A DNA stretch of 64,000 nt from Verrucomicrobiia bacterium (GTDB lineage Bacteria; Verrucomicrobiota; Verrucomicrobiia; Limisphaerales; DASXHY01). Where the stretch lies: contig DASPIL010000096.1 in the NCBI GenBank assembly GCA_035629175.1, positions 168,309-232,308 of the forward strand, read 5' to 3'. The notes under the pieces were generated by a model. The model did no database searches. It was not told where the DNA came from and was given only the letters and a program-made list of their open reading frames with translations. The position numbers were made by a program, and so were the translations under genes. The first letter of the stretch is position 1. Each line of letters opens with the position of its first letter. Below, in pieces: positions 45,404-53,048 of the stretch.

Positions 45404-46573
45404 TTAATTCGTCCTGGCGTTCAGTAATTCCTGCACGCGTGCAAATGCAATCGGACTGTATTTTTCGATGAACCGATTGAACGTTTTCCGTTCATCCATT
45501 TTCAGGGTGCGCGCGATTTCCATGAAGGCGATGACCTCCCGTTCCTCGTATCTGGGCCGGTCGCGGTTGCAACAGTCAAATATGAGGTGGCCTCGCGCTT
45601 GCATAAACCCCCAGAGGCCATCGTAGTAGCGTGCAAAGTTTTCAACCAACGTCTGGTTTCGGGTCCATACGCGATCCAGGCTCGCCCCGCCGCTGTAAGG
45701 TGAAAACAAAAACAGGGAATCGTCCACAATGTCAGCCTGCGGCGGTTTGATTTCGGGAAAGGGATAATAGACGAGGCGATACTTGATCTTACGGCAATCA
45801 ATTCCGCGTTCCTTGCAGACGTCGAAGAGCAGGACGTGATTCGCCAGCAGCGCCTGAAGTTTCGCGGGTGAGGCAATGGTGGCGATGCGTTTGAACTCGA
45901 GGTCCTTGCTGGATTTCTCGATCAACAGATCCACAAACGCCCGCCAATATTCCTCAGTGGAATCGTCGCTCGGCGGCGACTCGACAAAATACATCAGCAG
46001 GACGCGGCGCTTCGCGTTTCTCATGACACCTCGCAACGTGCTCAAATACAGTTCAGCCGACGGCAGTTCGATGAGTCGTTCCCGCTCGAGATGTTCCAGC
46101 GCGCGATCCAATTTTTCGTGAGTGGCCGCGATGTCGCTCCGAACCGCGTGTTCGGACTCCTTGTTTTGGATCTGCAGCGCGTGAAAGGTTTTGAACAGCC
46201 GGATGACTGACCACAGAGCGATTGCCATTGCTGACCAACGGACGGTATCCACCACGTTCTTTGTTCGCTCGTTCAATTCAGTGATGAGCGGGAGAATGCT
46301 CGTTACCAGCAATGCCAGGCCGCTGACAATGACCTCGAGAAGCCAGTCATTCTCCTTGAATGTCTTCTTCCAGGCGTTGTCCTCCTGCGAGGGATTGTTC
46401 ATGGCCTCGACATAACCATACGCGACTTTGTTTGCCAACGGATATCGCCCGGCGTTTGAATCGTAATGAGATTCGCGGAAGGGTGAATCAAAAGCACGAT
46501 TCGTAATGTTCGGAATCACGGACCGCCGGGCGCCACTCCACCGTTCACGGACCGGCAGCTTTGAAACCGCCAT
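45404..46573 (-). CDS. Two-helix membrane protein with PLD-like C-terminal domain
   Basis: 389 residues from ATG 46573, chosen because CCTCC (GGAGG on the coding strand) lies 8 bases upstream. Transmembrane helices are seen near residues 80-100 (L-L-E-V-I-V-S-G-L-A-L-L-V-T-S-I) and 112-132. A coiled-coil (E-H-L-E-R-E-R-L) follows, then a soluble domain with L-L-M-Y-F-V-E-S and V-D-D-S-L-F-L-F-S-P-Y-S-G-G. The latter recalls phospholipase-D-like sensor folds without the HKD catalytic motif; that assignment is tentative. It is followed 7 bases later by the D-glutamate cyclase-like gene. Confidence 0.65.
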   Translation of the reverse strand: MAVSKLPVRERWSGARRSVIPNITNRAFDSPFRESHYDSNAGRYPLANKVAYGYVEAMNNPSQEDNAWKKTFKENDWLLEVIVSGLALLVTSILPLITELNERTKNVVDTVRWSAMAIALWSVIRLFKTFHALQIQNKESEHAVRSDIAATHEKLDRALEHLERERLIELPSAELYLSTLRGVMRNAKRRVLLMYFVESPPSDDSTEEYWRAFVDLLIEKSSKDLEFKRIATIASPAKLQALLANHVLLFDVCKERGIDCRKIKYRLVYYPFPEIKPPQADIVDDSLFLFSPYSGGASLDRVWTRNQTLVENFARYYDGLWGFMQARGHLIFDCCNRDRPRYEEREVIAFMEIARTLKMDERKTFNRFIEKYSPIAFARVQELLNARTN

Positions 46574-46628
46574 GTTCGACACCTCCAAGGAGAATCAGCG
46601 CTCCAAAAATTTTCGTTTCGACACGGCG

Positions 46629-46970
46629 TTATGAAGCCGGATCAAACCCGAACACGCGCAGTTCTTGTTGGCAGCGGCAGGCCTTGGCGAGGCGCGCGGC
46701 CCACGATATCGCCTCGTCGCAAGACGGTAGCTCGAGGACGGTGAAGCCGCCATTGAGCGGAGGCGCCCAGGAGTATCCGCCCTCGGAGAACGTGCCATCG
46801 CCCGCAACGAGCACCGGCGGGACCGCTTCGTCGATCCCGCCGCCGAAGACATACACGCCGGCGGCTTTGGCTTCGTCGATTACGGCGTGTGAGTCGCGGA
46901 CAACTGCCTCCCATTCTTGATCGGGTACGACCATGGCTGCGCTTGGAAATGAGATCAGGTATTTCGCCAT
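46629..46970 (-). CDS. YCII/DGPF-domain protein
   Basis: 113 residues, M-A-K-Y-L-I-S-F at the start, A-G-D-G-T-F-S-E in the middle, then L-N-G-G-F-T-V-L-E-L and D-E-A-I-S-W-A-A-R-L. This is the YciI-like dimeric ferredoxin-like fold, in the version with a D-G-(P/T)-F motif. Function is generally unknown; members sit near ECF sigma factors or detoxification genes. Here it precedes the membrane protein gene by 55 bases on the same strand. No sigma factor is nearby. Confidence 0.8.
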   Translation of the reverse strand: MAKYLISFPSAAMVVPDQEWEAVVRDSHAVIDEAKAAGVYVFGGGIDEAVPPVLVAGDGTFSEGGYSWAPPLNGGFTVLELPSCDEAISWAARLAKACRCQQELRVFGFDPAS

Positions 46971-47217
46971 AGAACTGTATCAACGGATCACAGCCCATCG
47001 CGGAAAACGCGCCGGCTGCGGATCCAGGACCGTATACCTGCGACTCGCGAAATTCCATCCGATTTGTTCGGCGAATCACCACGATAAACTGAAACTTTTG
47101 AATCCATATGCCTTTCTTCATCGATGGATGGTCGCTGCCGAACGCTGCGGATCAGTCAGCGCGAGTAAAAATGCACGGAATGAAATCGTGAGGCTATCGC
47201 GGGTTCGTAGTAGCGGG

Positions 47218-47638
47218 TTAACCGCATGGGTCACGCTTACTGATCGCGTGTGCGGAGGTTCGGTGCGTATGTTGTTTTATCCCCTCTCGTTCAGTTTCGC
47301 TGGTGGATGCGAGCGCGGTCCAGAGGACGCAAGCAATCGAGGTCACTCCAAGCAAGAACGTAGCAACGTCCCAATGCCAAACGTTGAGAACGTAGTCCGA
47401 TATCGATCCAACTTCGTGGCCGACAAACGGCGGGAGGTCCTTGGTGCTAAGAAGACCCGCAGACTCTAACACCGACCGCACGAATAGAAACGGAATCCAA
47501 AGCACCATCCCAATGCCAGTTGCCACTGTTCGCATTGTTGCCGTCCGACTACGCATAACGATGAAACTCACCCACGGCGGTCACAAAGCGGAAGCGCGAT
47601 AATTCACCGGGCTCGTGGGCAGTAATCTGCTTGGACAT
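47218..47638 (-). CDS. Small membrane protein, possibly frameshifted near its start
   Basis: The clear frame runs from GTG 47571 to 47218 (117 residues) with two hydrophobic helices (V-L-W-I-P-F-L-F-V and F-L-L-G-V-T-S-I-A-C-V-L-W). Just upstream in another frame, ATG 47638 starts M-S-K-Q-I-T-A-H-E and runs to R-F-R-F-V at about 47580. Joining the two by one base change gives R-F-R-F then P-W-V-S-F-I-V, parallel to R-F-Q-L-P-W-V-I-F-V in the small protein at 47773. So the gene may be frameshifted, or may start at the GTG. Function unknown. Confidence 0.45.
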
Positions 47639-47772
47639 TTTCGTGACACCGGTCATAGCGATCGAAATGACCGTAAAATGAAGTGCCCGGAAAAGCAAGG
47701 AAGCCTCCCAGTTCAGGAGAGTCGAGATCGCAGTGGCCAAATCCTCCTGAACCGTTCCAAAAAACCAAGAAT

Positions 47773-47910
47773 TCAAGACTCTGACCAAATCACCAACGCG
47801 ACGATGAGCAACATCCATCGACCGCCGTTCGCGTGCTTCCGATGGTTAACGAAGATCACCCACGGCAGTTGGAAACGGGCTCTGGCTGTGTGCGGGGGAT
47901 CGTATGTCAT
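47773..47910 (-). CDS. 45-residue membrane peptide, paralogue of the downstream gene
   Basis: ATG 47910 opens M-T-Y-D-P-P-H-T-A-R-A-R-F-Q, then L-P-W-V-I-F-V-N-H-R-K and a single hydrophobic helix (W-M-L-L-I-V-A-L-V-I-W) before the stop at 47773. The P-W-V-(I/S)-F-(V/I) block recurs in the gene at 47218. It is either a genuine small membrane protein or a decayed copy. Function unknown. Confidence 0.45.
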   Translation of the reverse strand: MTYDPPHTARARFQLPWVIFVNHRKHANGGRWMLLIVALVIWSES

Positions 47911-47940
47911 CGCGCGGAACGCGCAATGACCACGAACCCC

Positions 47941-48370
47941 GAAAAAGAAAAACGGGTTTACGCGAATTACGCTAATTTTCGCGAATTGCCTGCCGGTTTC
48001 GTGTGATTGATGTGTTTCGTCGTTTTACGGTTCTTTTACTGGTTCGTCGGCAAACGGGGATTTGAACAGGAGGACGCAGAGATGCGGAGGAGGCCGTTTG
48101 GTAGATCGTTTTAATGTCACGATAGACAGGGAAAAGAAGAGCGGCGTTGACGCGAATTACACGAAGTCTCACGAATTGAAGAGCAAGTTTAACCCCAGAT
48201 AGAGATGGATGAACACGGATTGGGGAGTGGCAGATGAAACGTTCCTCCTCCCCCCGGCCCCCTCCTCCGGCTGCGCTCGGAAGAGGGGGAGAGGGACACG
48301 GATTGAAAGGGAAATGGTTTTCGCGAATTCCGCCTGCCAGTTTCGTGTGATTAGTCTATTTCGTGGTTGT
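47941..48370. repeat. Gene-free block of ACGCGAATT-type repeats and a REP-like hairpin
   Basis: AACGGGTTTACGCGAATT with two further GCGAATT/GCTAATT steps occurs at 47951-47989, nearly as at 40275-40318. GCCTGCCGGTTTCGTGTGAT after it recurs as GCCTGCCAGTTTCGTGTGAT at 48330-48349. A further ACGCGAATTACACGAA lies at 48149. A hairpin at 48258-48289 pairs CCCCCTCCTCCG with CGGAAGAGGGGG (11 of 12). Nothing coding is seen from 47911 to 48539. Confidence 0.65.
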
Positions 48371-48539
48371 CCGGTTCTGCGGCGGATCGTTCTCATGCCA
48401 TCTTCAATGCGCCTTGCCTCCTGCTCAATTCCGGTTAGTCTATCCGCGCGTCGGTTTCCGACGGATGGCATCCCAGGGATAGCATGCTTTCCAGATCCCC
48501 GCCGCAAATGCGTTCGTATCGAACGCTCGATCGTAAATC

Positions 48540-49955
48540 ATGTCATTACCCTTAATCATCCAAGGCGGCATGGGAGCAGCCGTATCCGACTGGCGCCTCG
48601 CGCACAGTGTTTCCAAACTCGGCCAGCTCGGTGTTGTTTCAGGAACCGCGCTCGCCGTTGTTCTCGCCCGCCGGCTCCAGCTCGGAGACGCAGATGGCCA
48701 CATGCGGCGTGCCCTTGCGCAGTTTCCCCGACATGATGTCGCTGAACGGATTCTTGCGGAGTATTTTGTTCCTGGCGGCAAACCGGCCGCGACATCTTTC
48801 AAACCCGTTGCAATGCCCACCGCGGCACCAGGACAATCCCTTGTCGATCTCACGGTCGCCGCCGCTTTCGTCGAAGTGTTTCTCGCGAAGGAAGGGCATT
48901 CCGGCGTGGTGGGAATTAATCTCCTGGAGAAGATTCAGTTGCCCACGCTCCCAACGCTTTTCGGCGCAATGCTCGCGGGTGTGGATTACGTGCTCATGGG
49001 CGCGGGCATTCCGCGCACGATCCCGGGCATTCTCGATCGGTTGGCCCGCATTGAATCCGTCGAGCTGTCGCTGGACGTCGAAGGTGCCCAACCCGGTGAA
49101 ACGTTCTCGACGACGTTTGATCCATCAAGCTATCGAACCGCCGACCAGCAGATCATCCGGCCCCAGTTTCTCGCGATTGTGGCTTCAGCAACACTGGCAA
49201 TGACCCTGGCGCGAAAGTCCAACGGGCGGGTCGACGGTTTTGTTGTTGAAGGTGAAACGGCAGGCGGACATAACGCGCCGCCGCGCGGTCCGATGCAGCT
49301 GACCGCGGAAGGTGAACCTGTTTACGGCGTGCGGGATGTGCCTGATCTCGAAAAGATTCGCGCGCTGGGTCTGCCATTCTGGCTTGCGGGATCGTACGGC
49401 CGGCCGGGCAAGCTCGACGAAGCACGGAAATTGGGAGCTGCGGGAATCCAGGTCGGAACCGCCTTCGCATTTTGCGAAGAATCCGGCATTGCCGCCGAGT
49501 TGAAGAAACGTGCCATTGAACTCAGCCGCAGCGGCAAGGCACGCATATTCACCGATCCACTTGCATCACCCACCGGATTCCCATTCAAGATTGCGCAGAT
49601 GGAAAACACGTTATCGGACGCTTCCACTTTCGGGGAACGGTCGCGAGTCTGTGACTTGGGTTACTTGCGTCATATTTACCGAAAGGAAGATGGTTCAATC
49701 GGATACCGCTGCCCAGCGGAACCTGAGGGCGATTTCACGCGCAAAGGTGGCGCGCTCAGTGAAACTGAAGGACGCAAGTGCGTCTGCAATGGACTGCTCG
49801 GGACTGTGGACCTGGGGCAGGTGCGCGAAGGAACTCTCGAGCCCGCACTCGTCACCGCAGGAAATGATTTCGAAACCATAGCCGAATTCGCCAGGCCCGG
49901 CGCCGAGTCCTACACGAGCGCCGAAGTGATCGCGACGCTGCTGTCCTCGAAGTAA
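48540..49955 (+). CDS. Nitronate monooxygenase-like FMN protein
   Basis: 471 residues, opening L-P-L-I-I-Q-G-G-M-G-A-A-V-S as in nitronate monooxygenase/2-nitropropane dioxygenase TIM barrels. FMN-site features include G-H-S-G-V-V-G-I-N, V-E-G-E-T-A-G-G-H-N-A-P-P-R-G and L-A-G-S-Y-G, then G-A-A-G-I-Q-V-G-T-A-F-A-F-C-E-E-S-G. The C-terminal extension of about 110 residues carries several cysteines (C-P-A-E-P-E, G-R-K-C-V-C-N), which might bind a metal; that is inference. Classical members oxidise nitronates, but many relatives have other roles, including enoyl reductase-like ones. No neighbour clarifies the substrate. Confidence 0.82.
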   Translation: MSLPLIIQGGMGAAVSDWRLAHSVSKLGQLGVVSGTALAVVLARRLQLGDADGHMRRALAQFPRHDVAERILAEYFVPGGKPAATSFKPVAMPTAAPGQSLVDLTVAAAFVEVFLAKEGHSGVVGINLLEKIQLPTLPTLFGAMLAGVDYVLMGAGIPRTIPGILDRLARIESVELSLDVEGAQPGETFSTTFDPSSYRTADQQIIRPQFLAIVASATLAMTLARKSNGRVDGFVVEGETAGGHNAPPRGPMQLTAEGEPVYGVRDVPDLEKIRALGLPFWLAGSYGRPGKLDEARKLGAAGIQVGTAFAFCEESGIAAELKKRAIELSRSGKARIFTDPLASPTGFPFKIAQMENTLSDASTFGERSRVCDLGYLRHIYRKEDGSIGYRCPAEPEGDFTRKGGALSETEGRKCVCNGLLGTVDLGQVREGTLEPALVTAGNDFETIAEFARPGAESYTSAEVIATLLSSK

Positions 49956-49977
49956 ACCCGTCAACTATTCGCCCGCG

Positions 49978-51384
49978 TCAGGCAGAGCAGGGCGCGAGAA
50001 CGGCGTCAGTCATTCCGTGGATGATCTTCTTGTCGGCCGGGCACACTGTTGCGAGTGCTCCCCCCAACTGGGCCCGCGCAGCATCGCCTTCGCCTGCCAC
50101 GAAGTAATAGGGGCAGATCCGCGCGCGGCCTTTGAAGGGAAGGGTTTGTCCTGCCTCAAAGTCGAACCATTGCGCTTCCACGAGGGACGGTCGATGAAAC
50201 TTCTGCAGGACGTATGGGCATCGTGCGAAATCGGTCAGCGCCTTGTCGACGGCGCTGCTCCAGTCGCCTTGCGAAAGATCGCTCCCCAGCCAGACACCGC
50301 GCGCGCCCCATGCGTCGGGTGAGAAGCCCGATACCTTCAGCACGAGTTCGCGTTCCTTTTGCGACAATGTTTTCAACTGCTGCCAGTCAGTAAGGTTCAG
50401 CTCGGGAATTGCCGCTTGTGGCGGCAACGGGGACGGATCGAGAATCCAGGAGTATGGCGTCAGCCGCAGCATGCGCTCAAAAAATTTCTCGCCCAATTCC
50501 TGGCGCCAGAAGCCTTGCAGGTTCCTGTTCCAAAGCAGGGCGAACAGCATCTTCTCTTCGAAAACCGGTTTCGGCGGCGGCGTCAGGCGGATGCGCTTCG
50601 AGAGCGCGAGTTCAAAAATCGCCTTCGCGTTCGGCACGTTTTGCAAATCAAATAATTCGAAGAACCTGTACACCGCATCGCCTTCTTGAAAGTCTGTGAA
50701 GGAGCCGTCCCTCACCGAAAAACGCGAGCCCAGTTGCTGTGCCAGCCATTCCATTTCAGGCCGATACGTTGCGGCTTCCTCGGAAACGACCAGATGAACG
50801 CGGGGCGCATCGCCGAAGATGGATTCAAAACCGCGCAGCATGGCGTCGGGCGCGCCGAGAATCGGATTTGCATTTTGCAGTTTCGAATACGTTTGATTCA
50901 ACCACGCCGTGAGTCCAATCCCGCCTGGGACCGAATCCAGTTCCGTAACAGTGATGCCATTCTCCGTGATCAGGAGGTCAGGCCGGATAACGCGCGGCAC
51001 GTCGTTCTTGAATGCGGCGGAGCGTTGCAGTTCGAGCAAGCGAGCTGGTTTCCCCTGGTCGAGCCAGCGTGCAACCCATTCAGGTTGTTTGCCTTCGACA
51101 CTCTTGCGGTAGAGAAGATTGACGGCGCGGTAGAACTGCAGGAGGACGCGGCCGAGCGACTCGATTTCCCGCGCGACCTTGGGGCCCAGTGAAAAAGGGG
51201 CAGGGGAGGTGCGCCAGTCCATTCCGGCAAACAATCCCGCGGTGGGAATCTGGCCTCGCACAAAGCCCGCGCGTTCGGTGTCAGAGAGTTCTGGTTGCGT
51301 CACTGAGTCAGGGTTCACAGCAGGAGTGTGCCTCGGAGTTTTGATTTGTCCAACGCGGGGAGCTGAATCATGCGCAAGCCGCAT
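49978..51384 (-). CDS. ATP-grasp-like protein, second in the window
   Basis: 468 residues from ATG 51384; a GTG at 51399 is possible. It contains I-R-P-D-L-L-I-T-E-N-G, L-T/T-V-T-E-L-D-S-V-P-G-G-I-G-L-T, and in the C-terminal half V-L-K-V-S-G-F-S-P-D-A-W-G-A-R-G-V and Y-V-L-Q-K-F-H-R-P. The layout (acceptor-side N-terminal half, then lysine strand and Q-K/Q-E strand) is like the glutathionylspermidine-synthase-type ATP-grasp at 42326, though overall similarity is low. Substrate unknown. It lies 66 bases downstream of proA on the same strand and may be co-transcribed with it. Confidence 0.6.
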   Translation of the reverse strand: MRLAHDSAPRVGQIKTPRHTPAVNPDSVTQPELSDTERAGFVRGQIPTAGLFAGMDWRTSPAPFSLGPKVAREIESLGRVLLQFYRAVNLLYRKSVEGKQPEWVARWLDQGKPARLLELQRSAAFKNDVPRVIRPDLLITENGITVTELDSVPGGIGLTAWLNQTYSKLQNANPILGAPDAMLRGFESIFGDAPRVHLVVSEEAATYRPEMEWLAQQLGSRFSVRDGSFTDFQEGDAVYRFFELFDLQNVPNAKAIFELALSKRIRLTPPPKPVFEEKMLFALLWNRNLQGFWRQELGEKFFERMLRLTPYSWILDPSPLPPQAAIPELNLTDWQQLKTLSQKERELVLKVSGFSPDAWGARGVWLGSDLSQGDWSSAVDKALTDFARCPYVLQKFHRPSLVEAQWFDFEAGQTLPFKGRARICPYYFVAGEGDAARAQLGGALATVCPADKKIIHGMTDAVLAPCSA

Positions 51385-51449
51385 CGCTCGCGGCGGCACC
51401 GAATTCGCAGCGGAACGCCTTTTTCAGCACACGCCGCGCGATGGGAATG

Positions 51450-52730
51450 TCACGTGCGCACCTGCCCGTTGCCCAGGCCAATCCATTTATAGCTCGTGAG
51501 TTCGTCCAAACCCATCGGCCCGCGCGCGCCAATCTTGTCGGTGCTGATCCCAATTTCCGCGCCCATTCCAAATTCCCCGCCATCCGTAAACCGCGTCGAC
51601 GCGTTCCAATACACGGCCGCGGAATCCACATCGTTCAGAAATTCGCGCGCGCGCGTTTCATCCGCCGTGATGATGCTGTCCGAATGCGCCGAGCCGTAGT
51701 GATTGATGTGATCAATCGCAGTGCGCACGCCATCGACCACCCTCACGTTCAGGATGTAATCGTTGAACTCGGTGAAGAAATCCTGTTCCGTCGCGGCTTT
51801 CAGTTTCGATTCCGGCGCCCCACCGCTGAGCAGGCGGATCGAGGCTTCGTCGGCGCGGAGTTCCACGTTGTTTTCCCAAAGCCGTGATGCGATGCGCGGA
51901 AGGAATCGATCCGCAATCTCCGAGTTGACCAGCAGAGTTTCGGCGGCGTTGCAGACGCCCGGCCGCTGGACCTTTGCATTCATGACAATCTGTTCGGCCA
52001 TGTCGAGATTGGCTTTGGAATCGACATAGACATGGCAGACCCCTTTGTAATGCTTGATGACGGGCACCTTCGAACACTCTGCCACGGCGCGAATCAGGTT
52101 CTCGCCGCCGCGCGGCATGCAGAGATCCACATACTGGGTGAGCGACAGCAGGACGGGAATGGCTTCGCGGTCCGTCGTTGCGACGACTTGAATCGCATGC
52201 TCGGGAAATTCGGGCAGCGCCCTGCGCCCTGCTTCTATCATGATTTGAGCGATGACGCGATTTGAATTCAGCGCTTCCTTGCCGCCGCGAAGGATCGTTG
52301 CGTTTCCGCTTTTGAAGCAGAGGCTGGCAGCGTCGGCAGTGACATTGGGACGCGATTCATAAATGATGACAACGACTCCAATTGGCGTGCTGACCTTCTG
52401 CAGCTTCAAACCATTTGGACGCACGCGTTCGTCCAGCAGTCGCCCGACGGGATCGGGCAGGGCAGCGACTTCGCGCAGGCCGCGCGCCATTCCTGAAATC
52501 CGTTTGTCGTCCAACCGCAGGCGGTCCAGCATGGCGGACGAGAGCCCAAGATTGGCGCCGGCTTCCATGTCGAGGGCGTTTGCAGCCTGCAATTCGGCGG
52601 CGGCACCTTCAAGCGCATCGGCCATTGCCATCAGGCAGCGATTCTTTTCCTCGCTGCGCAAGCGCGCCAGTTCCCGCGAGGCATGCTTCGCGTCGCGGGC
52701 AAGCGCGGTCATCTGCTCATTGAGCGTCAT
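51450..52730 (-). CDS. proA: Gamma-glutamyl phosphate reductase
   Basis: 426 residues, full length for ProA, a cytosolic NADPH-dependent enzyme that reduces glutamyl-5-phosphate to glutamate-5-semialdehyde in proline synthesis. Visible marks are V-V-I-I-Y-E-S-R-P-N-V-T-A-D-A-A, G-N-A-T-I-L-R-G-G-K-E, and Q-R-P-G-V-C-N-A-A-E-T with the catalytic Cys. The end has A-R-G-P-M-G-L-D-E-L-T-S-Y-K-W. proB is not adjacent; an ATP-grasp-like gene follows instead. Start M-T-L-N-E-Q-M fits family alignments as I know them. Confidence 0.96.
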   Translation of the reverse strand: MTLNEQMTALARDAKHASRELARLRSEEKNRCLMAMADALEGAAAELQAANALDMEAGANLGLSSAMLDRLRLDDKRISGMARGLREVAALPDPVGRLLDERVRPNGLKLQKVSTPIGVVVIIYESRPNVTADAASLCFKSGNATILRGGKEALNSNRVIAQIMIEAGRRALPEFPEHAIQVVATTDREAIPVLLSLTQYVDLCMPRGGENLIRAVAECSKVPVIKHYKGVCHVYVDSKANLDMAEQIVMNAKVQRPGVCNAAETLLVNSEIADRFLPRIASRLWENNVELRADEASIRLLSGGAPESKLKAATEQDFFTEFNDYILNVRVVDGVRTAIDHINHYGSAHSDSIITADETRAREFLNDVDSAAVYWNASTRFTDGGEFGMGAEIGISTDKIGARGPMGLDELTSYKWIGLGNGQVRT

Positions 52731-53048
52731 GCCGAAGAATATGGGCTGAGTCTGCGAGGATCAAAGTTCAAAGTGATGAGTGCTCGTCGAGCGGGTGCGT
52801 CCTAACACTGACGAAAGCCACACTGCCGAAGGAGGGCGGCGTTTACGCCGCGCGAGCGCGCGCGAATCCGCAGCGCAATCATTTCACAAGATCAGCACGT
52901 TACTGCGTCCGTTCCAAATCGGGCGTGTGAAGCATTTCACCTGCGCTGCGAAGTCCCGCGGCTTGCCGACTTGGAAGGCCAGCGTGACACTCCCGACTCG
53001 CCTGGAGAAACCCGCAATGCGCTTTTTTCGTTAAAGCCGGAAATGGGA
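52731..53048. other. Intergenic region without recognisable genes
   Basis: 318 bases upstream of proA and downstream of the C25-like gene. It includes GGCGGCGTTTACGCCGC (about 52837-52853), a small dyad, and otherwise nothing I recognise. It should hold the proA promoter. Confidence 0.5.

Noticed and set aside
47615..47929. 104-residue plus-strand frame
   Set aside because: It is antisense to the small membrane frames and has a composition typical of shadow frames.
40100..48400. CRISPR array
   Set aside because: The repeats are irregular, unevenly spaced, and form several families; no cas gene is present.
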